From the NCBI GenBank assembly GCA_031269945.1, contig JAISYK010000012.1, positions 65,785-115,089 on the forward strand: a stretch of 49,305 nucleotides of DNA, given 5' to 3'. Source of the stretch: Candidatus Endomicrobiellum calonymphae. Lineage in GTDB: Bacteria; Elusimicrobiota; Endomicrobiia; Endomicrobiales; Endomicrobiaceae. Position numbers and translations under genes: made by a program. Under the pieces are notes generated by a model. It made no database searches. It was not told the DNA's origin and saw only the letters and a program-made list of their open reading frames with translations. Below, piece after piece: positions 1-9,223 of the stretch (positions are counted from its first letter, which is position 1; every line of letters starts with the position of its first letter).

Positions 1-740
1 TATGATGTGGCGATTTCGTTGAAAAATAAAAAAAAATCTCTTATTTGGCTGACGGATGTTCAGATTGTAAACTTGTGGAGCCCATGAAATTCAGATAAAA
101 ATGGATCTTAGAAAGTTGGGAAATTTATGTGTAAATTTTGCTGCTGTAGGTAAGAGAGATAGGAGCTGTGGATTGATTATGTATGTGATTAACGGTGTTT
201 TAGCTGCAAAATACAAAAAGAATTATCTTGAGTATGGATATTAAAGTTGTAAATTTAAAGATGATCGAAAAAATGTGTTTAAGTACGTAAGTATGTGGGC
301 AACATATTGACAATAAGCTTATAAAACTCGAAAGCGTTGTATTCGCTGAAAAGACTAAGGTACAGTAGAAAGAATAAATCTCGTTGTGCGTGGCATGCGT
401 ATTGAAGGTGGCGTTGCTCCTAATGTCGCTATTGTAGGAAAAATTCAGAAAAAAGTATCGAGTATTTTGAATGAAGAAAAAGTTAATACAAAAAATTTGA
501 AAAATGGGAATATGATATTTATTGTTCTTGATAGCTTGTATAAATCAATCATTAACTCCTTTAACAATTATGACATCACTTCCATTTGTGGTTTATTGGG
601 AGAAGAGGTAATTGCGTTGTTATTTTTTAACAGCCCATTGATGTGTTTACCGATGATGGATAGGTAATGTATATGATGATGTTGCTAAAATTTGTTGCTA
701 AGAACTTAATATTTTTAGTGAATTTGTATACAGCAATAAA
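1..740. other. Degenerate region, mostly unassigned
   Basis: No intact gene is visible. On the plus strand several protein-like stretches are broken by stops and frame changes, for example around 101-300 and the open stretch 386-667 (93 codons). The latter has no convincing ribosome-binding site. It might be the N-terminal part of the GspF/PilC-like remnant that follows, because a short glycine-containing start, a lysine/leucine-rich segment and a hydrophobic stretch come in the expected order, but this is weak. I could not identify the first 350 bases. Confidence 0.5.
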
Positions 741-1007
741 TTGAAACGAACTAAGTATAGACAGGTCTGTAATATAGGAGTGATAGACTCTTTTGTTCTA
801 TATTTTGTGAAGTCAGCTGTTCTTACTTGTTGTGGCGGTATGCTTTTTGCAGCTTTAAGATTTAGTGAAGAAATAAAAAAATCAAGGGAGGCATTATTGT
901 ATATAGTACTACTCTGTGTGATTGTTATTATGGTCGGTATAGTGAGTTCTGCAATCATAATTTTGTTTGTTGTTCCAGAAATATTCTCTCGTAGAATGTA
1001 TGAATAA
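741..1007 (+). pseudogene. GspF/PilC-like secretion or pilus platform protein remnant
   Basis: The 88-codon open stretch encodes a segment with two hydrophobic regions, roughly residues 18-40 and 52-80. The pattern FVKSA...GGMLFAALRF, then EEIKKSREALLY, then a long hydrophobic helix ending in FVVPEIF resembles the cytoplasmic domain plus transmembrane helix of GspF/PilC. That family reads aGE..G.L...L, then a charged helix with ALxYP, then a helix ending FVVPxF. GspF proteins are about 400 residues, so this could only be a fragment; the expected proline after ALLY is missing. The flanking sequence is full of stops. It could instead be an unrelated two-helix membrane protein. Confidence 0.4.
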
Positions 1008-1284
1008 ACTTAGATATTCCATTCTCAAGTTGATGGGTAGGTCTGATAAAAAATGATTAGTTATTTGGATGAGCAATTAAATGGAAAAGATTTGCAATAG
1101 AATTCTACGTTTTGTTTAAAAGTAGCTTTATTCTGTTTGTGGATTAAAATAAAAATCAAAATTGTGTTTGATGATAAGAAGAACAATAAAAATTTAAATA
1201 ATTGGACAGAGAATGAAATATTTTGTAGAATTCACGGGTTGGCATAATATAAAAAATCAATAAAATCAAGGGGGTGATAATATT

Positions 1285-1542
1285 ATGTTTACTAAGAAAG
1301 CGATTATCGAAAAGTTTAAAACGCATTTATCTGATACTGGTTCTTTCGAAGTTCAGATCGCTATTCTTACGGGAAAGATTAAATATCTTTCAACTCATTT
1401 TCAAAAATTTCCGCGAGATTCTGCATCTAGAGCAGGATTTCTTAAAATGATAGGTCGTAGAAAAACATTGTTAAATTATATCAAGAAACATAGTGAAGAT
1501 AATTATTCTTCATTAATTAAAAAATTGGATATCAGAAAATAA
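1285..1542 (+). CDS. rpsO: 30S ribosomal protein S15
   Basis: This encodes S15, a primary 16S rRNA-binding protein of the small-subunit platform. The 85 residues are close to the usual 88-89. The family pattern is clear: an N-terminal helix ending in DTGSFEVQIAILTGKI, the LSTHFQKFPRDSASRAGFLKMI core and the RRKTLLNYIKK helix. A strong GGGGGTGAT ribosome-binding site lies just upstream of the ATG. It precedes pnp, an order conserved widely in bacteria, where S15 and polynucleotide phosphorylase are often co-transcribed. Confidence 0.97.
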   Translation: MFTKKAIIEKFKTHLSDTGSFEVQIAILTGKIKYLSTHFQKFPRDSASRAGFLKMIGRRKTLLNYIKKHSEDNYSSLIKKLDIRK

Positions 1543-1613
1543 AAAAAATATTTGGTAGATTTGCAAGAAGTTATTTTAGTTTTAATTGTTTTTTGTTTGA
1601 TATGAATTGAAAA

Positions 1614-3695
1614 ATGAGGTTAAAAGTGGGATATTTTAGTAGAGAATTGGAAGTTGATAAAGAAAAATTTATTGTTGAATCTGGTAAACTTGCAAAGCAG
1701 GCAAATGGTTCTTGTACTGTAAGGGTTGGTGGTACGGTTGTTTTAGCTACGGCAGTTGCTTCAAAAGAACCTAATCCTGGTGCAGATTTTGTGCCTTTAA
1801 CGGTAGATTATAGAGAGAGAAATTACGCTGCCGGAAAAATTCCTGGTGGTTTTTTTAAGAGAGAGGCTAGGCCTAGAGACGGAGAAATATTAACAAGTAG
1901 ACTTATAGATAGAAGTATTAGACCTCTTTTCCCGAAGTATTGGAAAAATGATACGCAAATTTCTGTAATAGTTCTTTCACACGATGGGGAAAATGATTCC
2001 GATGTCGTAGCTATTTTTGGAGCTTCGGTTGCTCTGTATATCTCGGATTTGCCTTTCAAAGTACCAGTGGCGTCTATAAGAATAGGTAAAATAAAGGGAC
2101 AACTTATTATAAATCCGTTGATTACAGATCAAAAATATAGCGAGTTGGACTTGGTTGTTAGCGGAACAGAAGAAGTTTTAACAATGGTTGAAGCAAGTGC
2201 GAATGAACTTTCAGAAAAGGAAATGCTTGAGGCTTTAAGTTTTGCCAGGGGTACAGTAAAAAAAATGTGTTTATTTCAAAAAACGCTTTCTACAAAAGCG
2301 AAAATTGAGGTTTCATATCCTAATTATAACCTATTATTGAAAGCCGATATTGAAGCTGAGGCTGTTCCAAAAGCTGAAATAAGCGTTGCAATTAAAGAAA
2401 AATTTGAAAGAGAATTTTTTTGGAATTCGTTTAAAAAAGATTTATCGGTAAAACTTATGAAGAAGTACCCTGGTGAGTTAATATCGACAGTAAATGAAAT
2501 ATTAGAAGATATTTTTTATAAAAAGGCTAGAGAGCTTATTTTGTATAAAGGAGTTCGTTCTGATGGGCGAGGCTTCGAAGAAATAAGATTTATAATTTGT
2601 GAGACAGATGTACTTCCAAGGGTTCATGGTTCAAGTTTGTTCACAAGAGGACAGACTCAGGCTTTAGTGACAGTAACACTTGGAACTCCAACTGATATGC
2701 AAATTGTGGATGAACTTGCTGGGGAGTATAAAGAACGTTTTATATTCCATTATAATTTTCCTGGTTTCGCAACGGGCGAGCTTAAGGGCGAGAGAGCTGC
2801 GAGTAGAAGGGAGATTGGACATGGGAATCTGGCCAAAAGAGCTCTAAGGCCTATTTTGCCAAATGAAAATGACTTTGGGTATACTATAAGAGTAGTATCG
2901 GATATATTAGAATCGAACGGTTCATCATCGATGGCTTCTGTTTGCGGCGGTTCGCTTGCGTTATTTAACGCTGGTATACCTGTAAAGTCTAGTTGTGCTG
3001 GCGTTGCTATGGGGCTTATTAAAGAAGGTGAAAATTATGCTGTTTTAACAGACATTATGGGAATGGAAGATCATTTCGGGGATATGGATTTTAAAGTTGC
3101 GGGGACAAGGGACGGTATTACCGCACTACAAATGGACATAAAAATTCCCGGAATTACTACTGAGATTATGGCTCGTGCTCTTGAACAAGCAAAGCGTGCC
3201 AGATTGTTTATACTAGATAAAATGGATAATGCAATTTCAGTTCCTAAAAATAATATTTCAAATTATGCTCCACGGATGGTAATTTTGTCGATACCTCAAG
3301 ATAAAATCGGCGATCTTATAGGGCCAGGTGGTAAAAATATAAGAAAAATTCAAGAAGACAATAATGTTAAGGTAGATATTGAAGAAACTGGCAAAGTGGT
3401 TATTACTGGGTTAGAATCTGCTGGAGTTGATTCCGCGAAGGAATATGTTGAATCTTTGACCATTGAAGCTAAAGTTGGGAAGGTTTATAAAGGTAGAATT
3501 GTTAGAGTTATGCCATTTGGTGCTTTTGCTGAAATTTTACCTGGGAAAGAAGGACTAATACATATTTCCCAGTTGTCAGAACGTCACGTGAAGAAAGTTG
3601 AAGACGTTATAAAAGAGGGAGATGAAGTTAAAGTTAAAGTGATTGAAATTGATAGTCAGGGAAGAATAAATTTGAGTTTGAAGGCAGTAAATTAA
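1614..3695 (+). CDS. pnp: Polyribonucleotide nucleotidyltransferase (PNPase)
   Basis: This is the phosphorolytic 3'-to-5' exoribonuclease of RNA turnover. The 693 residues match the family length of about 700. Domain order is two RNase PH-like domains (about 1-225 and 315-545) around a helical linker, then KH (about 553-612, GxxG loop as IGPGGK) and S1 (about 620-690). The catalytic acidic residues appear as D500 and D508 in GTRDGITALQMDIK. The ribosome-binding site before the ATG is weak, so coupling to rpsO 71 bases upstream is plausible. Nothing looks broken. Confidence 0.97.
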   Translation: MRLKVGYFSRELEVDKEKFIVESGKLAKQANGSCTVRVGGTVVLATAVASKEPNPGADFVPLTVDYRERNYAAGKIPGGFFKREARPRDGEILTSRLIDRSIRPLFPKYWKNDTQISVIVLSHDGENDSDVVAIFGASVALYISDLPFKVPVASIRIGKIKGQLIINPLITDQKYSELDLVVSGTEEVLTMVEASANELSEKEMLEALSFARGTVKKMCLFQKTLSTKAKIEVSYPNYNLLLKADIEAEAVPKAEISVAIKEKFEREFFWNSFKKDLSVKLMKKYPGELISTVNEILEDIFYKKARELILYKGVRSDGRGFEEIRFIICETDVLPRVHGSSLFTRGQTQALVTVTLGTPTDMQIVDELAGEYKERFIFHYNFPGFATGELKGERAASRREIGHGNLAKRALRPILPNENDFGYTIRVVSDILESNGSSSMASVCGGSLALFNAGIPVKSSCAGVAMGLIKEGENYAVLTDIMGMEDHFGDMDFKVAGTRDGITALQMDIKIPGITTEIMARALEQAKRARLFILDKMDNAISVPKNNISNYAPRMVILSIPQDKIGDLIGPGGKNIRKIQEDNNVKVDIEETGKVVITGLESAGVDSAKEYVESLTIEAKVGKVYKGRIVRVMPFGAFAEILPGKEGLIHISQLSERHVKKVEDVIKEGDEVKVKVIEIDSQGRINLSLKAVN

Positions 3696-3901
3696 ATATT
3701 GTAGACAAAAAAAAGTTTCGCTGTTTTTTTTTAAAGATTTATAAAGTCGATTACGTTTGTTTAATAATTCAGTAGAGAATTTATTGTTAGAATTGGTTTG
3801 GTGTGGTTGGTTGCTATTTGTTGAAAATCGATATTGAAAGGTTGATGTAATGATCGTTAGTTTTGTTTTTACCTAATCTTGTACTTATAGAAAAGGTTAT
3901 T

Positions 3902-4381
3902 ATGAATGGTAATGTTGTTATAGATAAAATAAGGTTTCTTTATGAGATAATGAAAGATGAGAAGATTCAAGAGCTTGAGGTGAAATTGAGAAATCGGAAA
4001 ATTTACATAAAGCGCAAAGGTCGTAATGACCAGTATGATGTAGACGATGATTGTGCATTAGTTCAGAAGAATATAAAAGAACAGAAATCATTAAGTTCTG
4101 ATAAACATAAAAAAGAATCTGCGGTGGTTTCTGTAACTTTAAATAAATTGATAAAGTCCCCGATAATGGGGGTATTTTATAGATCTCCGTCTCCGTCATC
4201 TGTGGCGTTTGTTAATGAAGGAGATATCGTTGAAATTGGCAGAACTATATGTATAATTGAAGCGATGAAAGTTATGAATGAAATAAAAACCACTTTTAAA
4301 ACTAAAATATTGAAAATATTAGTGGAAAATGGAAAATTAGTAAATTTAAATCAAGACATATTTGAGGTAGAAAAAGTTTAA
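3902..4381 (+). CDS. accB: Biotin carboxyl carrier protein of acetyl-CoA carboxylase
   Basis: AccB carries biotin between the carboxylase and carboxyltransferase halves of acetyl-CoA carboxylase, the first step of fatty acid synthesis. From the ATG at 3902 it is 159 residues (E. coli AccB has 156). The C-terminal half is a biotinyl domain starting at IKSPIMGVFYRSPSP; the biotin site is K123 in EAMKVMNEI, with V replacing the usual second M. The middle is a polar linker. I preferred ATG 3902 over the in-frame TTG at 3863 because AAAGG lies about eight bases before it. The usual partner accC does not follow. Confidence 0.9.
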   Translation: MNGNVVIDKIRFLYEIMKDEKIQELEVKLRNRKIYIKRKGRNDQYDVDDDCALVQKNIKEQKSLSSDKHKKESAVVSVTLNKLIKSPIMGVFYRSPSPSSVAFVNEGDIVEIGRTICIIEAMKVMNEIKTTFKTKILKILVENGKLVNLNQDIFEVEKV

Positions 4382-4536
4382 AAACGTATTAAGCCTTTTG
4401 TTTAAAAACAAATCTAACAGGTCTATAATATGCTTTATCTTGGATTGTATCTTTAAAGATGAGGCGGTGGTCAATTGGTTCCCGAGTTATAAAATCTTTT
4501 TGAAATGAACTTCTCGAAGATAAGGTCATTTTTGTA

Positions 4537-6732
4537 TTGAAAAATAAAAAAATTAAAAACAGAAAGCAAGATCAAGACGTTTCAAAAAAAAACAGAGAGA
4601 TAGTAGCTTTGTTTTTTGCGTTAGCATTTTTTTTTAGTGCTTGTGTTTTCATTTTTCCGACTAAATCTGGTATATTGGGGCGAATTTTTTCTAGTGCTAT
4701 GTTAAATATACTTGGAACGGCATCGTACCTTGTGTCTTTGTTGTTTTTGCGGTATTTTATAATGCACGTAGAACAATCTTCTGTTAAGTATAAAAAAAAA
4801 GATCATTTTATATGGTCTGTTGTTTTTATTGTTTCTGCTGCGGTATTGTTTGAAGCGATACATTTTGTGTTTATGATAAGGGTTTCCGGGGGATGGATTG
4901 GAGATAGGTCATATGCATTTTTTAAAGAACTTTTTGGCTCATGGTTTTGTTTAGGTGCAGTTGCGATTATGTTTTTTTTCTCTGCTGTAAGAATTTCGAA
5001 ACACTCATTGATTTCTTATATGTGTAATTTTCTGAGAAAACTAATAGCCAGCTTTGTAAAATTAAGAAAAAATAGGGTTCAAAATGTGGAACAAAAAAAT
5101 GAAACAAGATTTGTATTGAGACAAGAGTTTAGTTCTAAAATGCCTAGATCTGTATTTATAACACCAAATATCATAAGTAAGCATGAGAAAGAAGAGGATG
5201 AGAAATCGTGCAATTTCGTCCGAATGATTCCCAATCGTGAAAAAGCTAGTAAAGAAGTTTTAAATTATAGACTCCCTTCTATTGATTTTCTTAGCATTGA
5301 CTCTACTACAAATTTTGATGTGAATAAAAATGACTTTTTTAAAACAGCAAAACTTTTAAGAAAAACTCTTGCAGATTTTGGTATTAATGCAGAAGTTAAG
5401 GATATTATTCCAGGCCCAGTTGTCACACGCTATGACTTAGTTTTAGCTCCTGGAATAAGAATACAAGCTTTATCTAACATTATCGACAATATTTCTCTCG
5501 TTATGCGTTCTGCGTCAATAAGAATTATTCCTGTTCCTGAAAAAGCAGCTGTAGGGATAGAAGTACCCAATCTTTCAAGTGCCAGAGTTGGCTTAAGAGA
5601 AATTTTAGGAAGTAATGCTTTTAAAAATTCAAAATCTTTAGTTACTTTGGCTTTGGGCAAAACAACTGATGGGGTAGGTTATGTGGCCGATTTAGCTTCA
5701 ATGCCACATCTTTTAATTGCAGGTGCTACTGGCTCAGGTAAAAGTGTTGGGATTCACTCTATAATACTTTCTATTTTATATAAAGCACGTCCCGATGAAG
5801 TAAAATTTATGTTAATCGATCCTAAACGAGTTGAAATGCTTATTTATAAGGATCTCCCTCACATATATAATCCATGTACTTATGCGGTTAATGCAGATGT
5901 TATAACTAGTCCTAAAGAAGCTGCAAAAGCTCTAAAAAATCTTGTTGTGCTTATGGAAGAAAGGTATACAAAGTTTGCAAAAGATATGGTAAGAAATATT
6001 GAAGAGTATAACAGTAAGATGGTGAGTATTGGTGATAAAAAAGAATTTTATATCATTGTTATAATAGATGAGTTTGCGGATTTAATGCTTATGGCACAAA
6101 AAGAAGTAGAGGATTCAGTACAGCGTTTAGCTCAAATGGCGAGAGCTGTGGGCATACATTTAGTTCTTGCGACTCAAAGACCGTCAGTTAATGTTATAAC
6201 TGGCATTATTAAGGCCAATTTCCCAGCGAGATTATCATTTCAGACAACATCTAAAATAGATTCAAGAGTTATTTTAGATATGCTCGGGGCCGAGTGTTTA
6301 ATTGGTAAAGGGGATATGTTATTTTTGCCGCCTGGAGAAGCAAAACCTATTCGTCTACAAGGGGCTTATGTTTCGTTAAGAGAAGCTGAAAGAATTGTCT
6401 CTTTTATAAATGATCAAAAATTTCCAAGAATTTACAAACCTATAGTCATTAAGTTTAGAGATAAGAATAGTTTCGATGAGAATGAAAGAGGAGATAAAGG
6501 TGAGAAGGACTTAATTTCAGCCCTTAAACTTGTAAATGAGCGTGGACGTGTATCTCAGGACTTACTTAAAGCGAATTTTGGAAGTTCTGCAAGAGCTACA
6601 AATATATTGAGTATTCTTGAAATAAAAGGTTTTATAACAAAGCCAGATGGTACCAATAAATGGCAGATAAATTATGATAGAATAAGAAACTATTTTAAAA
6701 GTAAAGTAATAGATAAGACGGGGAAGGGTTAA
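4537..6732 (+). CDS. ftsK: DNA translocase FtsK/SpoIIIE
   Basis: FtsK is a septal ATP-driven DNA pump that clears chromosome ends from the division site and activates XerC/XerD at dif. The 731 residues include about four N-terminal membrane helices (23-42, 56-72, 91-113, 133-150), a short linker, then the motor. Walker A is GATGSGKS near residue 396 and Walker B is IIVIIDEFADL near 505. A winged-helix gamma domain occupies about 660-725. The start is TTG with AAGG about ten bases upstream. It is short like SpoIIIE, lacking the long E. coli linker. xerD lies 2.5 kb downstream. Confidence 0.95.
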   Translation: MKNKKIKNRKQDQDVSKKNREIVALFFALAFFFSACVFIFPTKSGILGRIFSSAMLNILGTASYLVSLLFLRYFIMHVEQSSVKYKKKDHFIWSVVFIVSAAVLFEAIHFVFMIRVSGGWIGDRSYAFFKELFGSWFCLGAVAIMFFFSAVRISKHSLISYMCNFLRKLIASFVKLRKNRVQNVEQKNETRFVLRQEFSSKMPRSVFITPNIISKHEKEEDEKSCNFVRMIPNREKASKEVLNYRLPSIDFLSIDSTTNFDVNKNDFFKTAKLLRKTLADFGINAEVKDIIPGPVVTRYDLVLAPGIRIQALSNIIDNISLVMRSASIRIIPVPEKAAVGIEVPNLSSARVGLREILGSNAFKNSKSLVTLALGKTTDGVGYVADLASMPHLLIAGATGSGKSVGIHSIILSILYKARPDEVKFMLIDPKRVEMLIYKDLPHIYNPCTYAVNADVITSPKEAAKALKNLVVLMEERYTKFAKDMVRNIEEYNSKMVSIGDKKEFYIIVIIDEFADLMLMAQKEVEDSVQRLAQMARAVGIHLVLATQRPSVNVITGIIKANFPARLSFQTTSKIDSRVILDMLGAECLIGKGDMLFLPPGEAKPIRLQGAYVSLREAERIVSFINDQKFPRIYKPIVIKFRDKNSFDENERGDKGEKDLISALKLVNERGRVSQDLLKANFGSSARATNILSILEIKGFITKPDGTNKWQINYDRIRNYFKSKVIDKTGKG

Positions 6733-7421
6733 ATGAATTATAAATGTAAAAGGGATTCGTTATTGTAAAATTGTGTATTTATTTGTTAAATCGATTGTAG
6801 TTGTTTTGTTAATTATTCTGCTTACTTTTTTTTAAATTACTTATGGCTTAGCTCAAAGGTGTATTGGGAATAAGATTGATGTATTTCTTGATAAAGTATG
6901 AGGGATTTGTAAAAGAATAAATGTTATTAGTACTGATTACGTTCAAAGTGTTTTTAAAATTTACAAGAGGAGAGCGAAAAATTTATGAAAAACTATTTTT
7001 TAAAAAAAATGTGGAATTTACATAAATCAAAAAACTCTTTAGGAGCGGCAAATATACTTTGATGGTAAGAATGTAGCCATTTATATTCCCAAAAATAGGC
7101 AAATTATAATTGATAGCTGTGGAGTTACATAGTGCTATTAATGAGAATTTTACTTCTGTAGATTTTTTTTAGCTTTATAGGTGTTTGTGTGGATTTAAGA
7201 AGAATTAAGAAACAAATGTGATAGATTTTATAGATGAAAATGAAGAATATGTTCTGATCAAAGTTAATATTTTATTTGATGAAAATTATAATATGAAGAT
7301 ATATATTTAAAAATTAAATATGTACCGTGAGGAAATTATTTTAAGATTTGATGAATTCGTTATGAAAGTTGTATTTAAAAACTATAAGAGTAACGATGTT
7401 GAAGTGATAAAGCTTAATTAA
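6733..7421 (+). pseudogene. lolA: Broken LolA-like outer-membrane lipoprotein carrier
   Basis: Reading from about 6737 gives a signal-peptide-like start (KIVYLFVKSIVVVLLIILL, then ITYGLAQ). Further along the same frame are DVFLDKV, then STDYVQSVFKIYK and YFDGKNVAIYIPKNRQIII. The last matches the LolA pattern in which a predicted strand reads DGK.v.iY.p...Qv. At least eight in-frame stops interrupt it. The C-terminal part continues in another frame (VNILFDENYNMKIYI, then EEIILRFDEF and VEVIKLN) and ends at TAA 7419-7421. The gene is therefore close to full length but dead. Its place between ftsK and pgsA fits an old gene order rather than an insertion. Confidence 0.6.
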
Positions 7422-7517
7422 AATATATGTAGAAAAATGTTTTTAAAAAATAGGAAACTATATAAAAATTAAGGGCGGGGGTTGCAATTTAGAGTTTATG
7501 GTAAGTGGAGAAAATAA

Positions 7518-8132
7518 ATGAATTTAGCAAATAAGCTTACTATAGCAAGAATGTGTATGGTTCCGTTTTTTATTTTTTTTATGGAATTGGGTGGAATTTA
7601 TAACAGTATATTAGCACTGTTTATTTTTTGTGCCGCGTCAATTACAGATTTGTTTGACGGACGGATAGCAAGAAAAAATAAGACAGTGACGCTCTTAGGG
7701 ATATTTTTGGATCCTATTGCTGACAAACTGTTGATATCAGCTGCTTTTATTTACTTTATTAAAATTCCAACACTTGGAATTGCAACGTGGATGGTTATAA
7801 TAATAGTTGCTAGGGAATTCGTAATGACAGGGTTACGTTCTGTTGCTGCTTCTAAAAGTGTAATGATCTCAGCAGATAAAACTGGAAAATTTAAGACTAC
7901 ATCACAGGTAGTGGCGATTATAATTATAATGATGATAATAATTTTAATAGTTAACAAAGCATTTTTTGAATTTTTTGGTATAACACGAGATCTCCTAAAT
8001 AGTTTTTGTCCTGCAATGCTCGTTGTAATGGAAAAAGTACCATTTTGGGTGACTCTTGTTATTGTTGTGCTTACAGTTTATTCAGGAGTAAAGTATGTGT
8101 GGAAATACAGAAAATTGTTTATTGAGAACTAA
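7518..8132 (+). CDS. pgsA: CDP-diacylglycerol-glycerol-3-phosphate phosphatidyltransferase
   Basis: PgsA condenses CDP-diacylglycerol with glycerol-3-phosphate to phosphatidylglycerophosphate at the inner membrane. The 204 residues hold about five to six membrane helices. The CDP-alcohol phosphotransferase signature D-x2-D-G-x2-A-R-x8-G-x3-D-x3-D is exact, from TDLFDGRIARK to GIFLDPIADK. A GGAG site precedes the ATG. The next gene, pgpA, performs the following step, so the pair forms a phosphatidylglycerol module. The stop codon is immediately followed, in the same frame, by the conserved N-terminal sequence of PgpA. Confidence 0.95.
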   Translation: MNLANKLTIARMCMVPFFIFFMELGGIYNSILALFIFCAASITDLFDGRIARKNKTVTLLGIFLDPIADKLLISAAFIYFIKIPTLGIATWMVIIIVAREFVMTGLRSVAASKSVMISADKTGKFKTTSQVVAIIIIMMIIILIVNKAFFEFFGITRDLLNSFCPAMLVVMEKVPFWVTLVIVVLTVYSGVKYVWKYRKLFIEN

Positions 8133-8183
8133 AAAATTAATAGAATAGCGATATTTTTTTCTTCTGTTTTTGGTGTAGGCTAC

Positions 8184-8585
8184 TTGAAGTATGTTCCAGG
8201 AACGTATGGAAGTTTGGTTGGGTTTTTGGTTTGGATACTATTTGTTCCGAATGGATATATATTTCAAGTTTTTTTGCTTGTCTCGATATTTGTCATTTCA
8301 GTTTTGTTTTCTTGTATTGCTGAAACTATTTATAATAAGAAGGATGATCAAAGAATAGTTATAGATGAAGTTGCTGGGTCATGGTTTTCAATTGCGTTTC
8401 TACCAAAAACTTTAATAGTTTTATCCCTTGGCATTTTATTATTTAGAGCATTTGATATAAAAAAACCACTATTCATAAAAAAATTGCAAAACTTAAAAGG
8501 TGGATTCGGAATTACTTTAGATGATATTGCAGCGGGAATATTTGTTAATATTATATTGCGGGTTATTACGGTGGTAATAAAATGA
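8184..8585 (+). CDS. pgpA: Phosphatidylglycerophosphatase A
   Basis: PgpA dephosphorylates phosphatidylglycerophosphate to phosphatidylglycerol. Family motifs are PGTYGSL, IVIDEVAG, FRAFDIKKP and GGFGITLDDIAAG, with membrane helices between. The first ordinary start codon is TTG 8184. However, the in-frame codons just upstream (8133-8183) spell a sequence ending FGVGY, which matches the conserved FGxG that precedes PGT in this family. Translation therefore probably begins earlier, at a non-standard codon such as ATT 8136. No ATG, GTG or TTG lies between the pgsA stop and 8184 in this frame. The stop overlaps the next start in an ATGA. Confidence 0.88.
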   Translation: MKYVPGTYGSLVGFLVWILFVPNGYIFQVFLLVSIFVISVLFSCIAETIYNKKDDQRIVIDEVAGSWFSIAFLPKTLIVLSLGILLFRAFDIKKPLFIKKLQNLKGGFGITLDDIAAGIFVNIILRVITVVIK

Positions 8586-9202
8586 TAAAAATAAAAAAAA
8601 TTGTATCTGGTGTTTTATCCGAAAATTGTTATGTAGTTTATGATTCTAAAAGTTTGCGAGCAGTACTCATAGATCCAGGGGAGGATGGGGAAAAAGTAAT
8701 TTTTGAGTTGACTAAAGATAAGTTGAAACCTGAGATGGTCGTAAATACGCATGGCCATTACGATCACGTGTTGTCTGATGATCGAATACGTTCGGAATTT
8801 AAAATTCCTTTGGCTATACATAAGTATGAGATAGGGACACTCATCAATTCCTTTGAAAGTATTTCTAAATCATTTGATTTTCCAGGTATTGTTAAAATGC
8901 CTGAAATAATTCTTGAGGATAATCAAGAAGTGAAGTTAACTTTTACAACTTTTAAGGTTATACATACGCCTGGGCATACAGAAGGGAGTATCTGTTTATT
9001 ATTTGCTGATTTTCTAATTACTGGAGATACTCTTTTTGCAGGAACGATAGGCAGAACAGATTTAGTTGGTGGAAGTTATGAAGGAATTTTAGATTCTCTT
9101 TCTAAGATAAAAAGATTAAGTACGTCTCTTGTTGTTTATCCTGGGCATGGAAGTAAAACTATATTGGCGAATGAATTAAGGAATAATCCATATTTAAAAT
9201 AA
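8582..9202 (+). CDS. Metallo-beta-lactamase-fold hydrolase (glyoxalase II-like)
   Basis: This 206-residue protein has the binuclear-metal site of the metallo-beta-lactamase superfamily: H57, H59, D61 and H62 in THGHYDH, H132 in HTPGHTEGS, D149 in TGDTLF and H189 in YPGHG. It resembles the short YcbL/GloB-like hydrolases that act on thioesters. It lacks the C-terminal helical domain of classical glyoxalase II (about 250 residues), so the substrate is uncertain. The ATG overlaps the pgpA stop (ATGA), implying translational coupling. Confidence 0.88.
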   Translation: MIKIKKIVSGVLSENCYVVYDSKSLRAVLIDPGEDGEKVIFELTKDKLKPEMVVNTHGHYDHVLSDDRIRSEFKIPLAIHKYEIGTLINSFESISKSFDFPGIVKMPEIILEDNQEVKLTFTTFKVIHTPGHTEGSICLLFADFLITGDTLFAGTIGRTDLVGGSYEGILDSLSKIKRLSTSLVVYPGHGSKTILANELRNNPYLK

Positions 9203-9223
9203 CAGTTTAGAACTTGAGGAAAA

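Noticed and set aside
386-667. 93-codon open frame as an intact gene
   Set aside because: No usable ribosome-binding site, no recognised domain, and dead sequence on both sides. Treated as part of a degenerate region.
4455-4530. Stretch containing GTCAATTGGT and GGTTCCCGAG as a tRNA
   Set aside because: It recalls a D-arm, but no acceptor stem, anticodon stem or T-loop can be formed.
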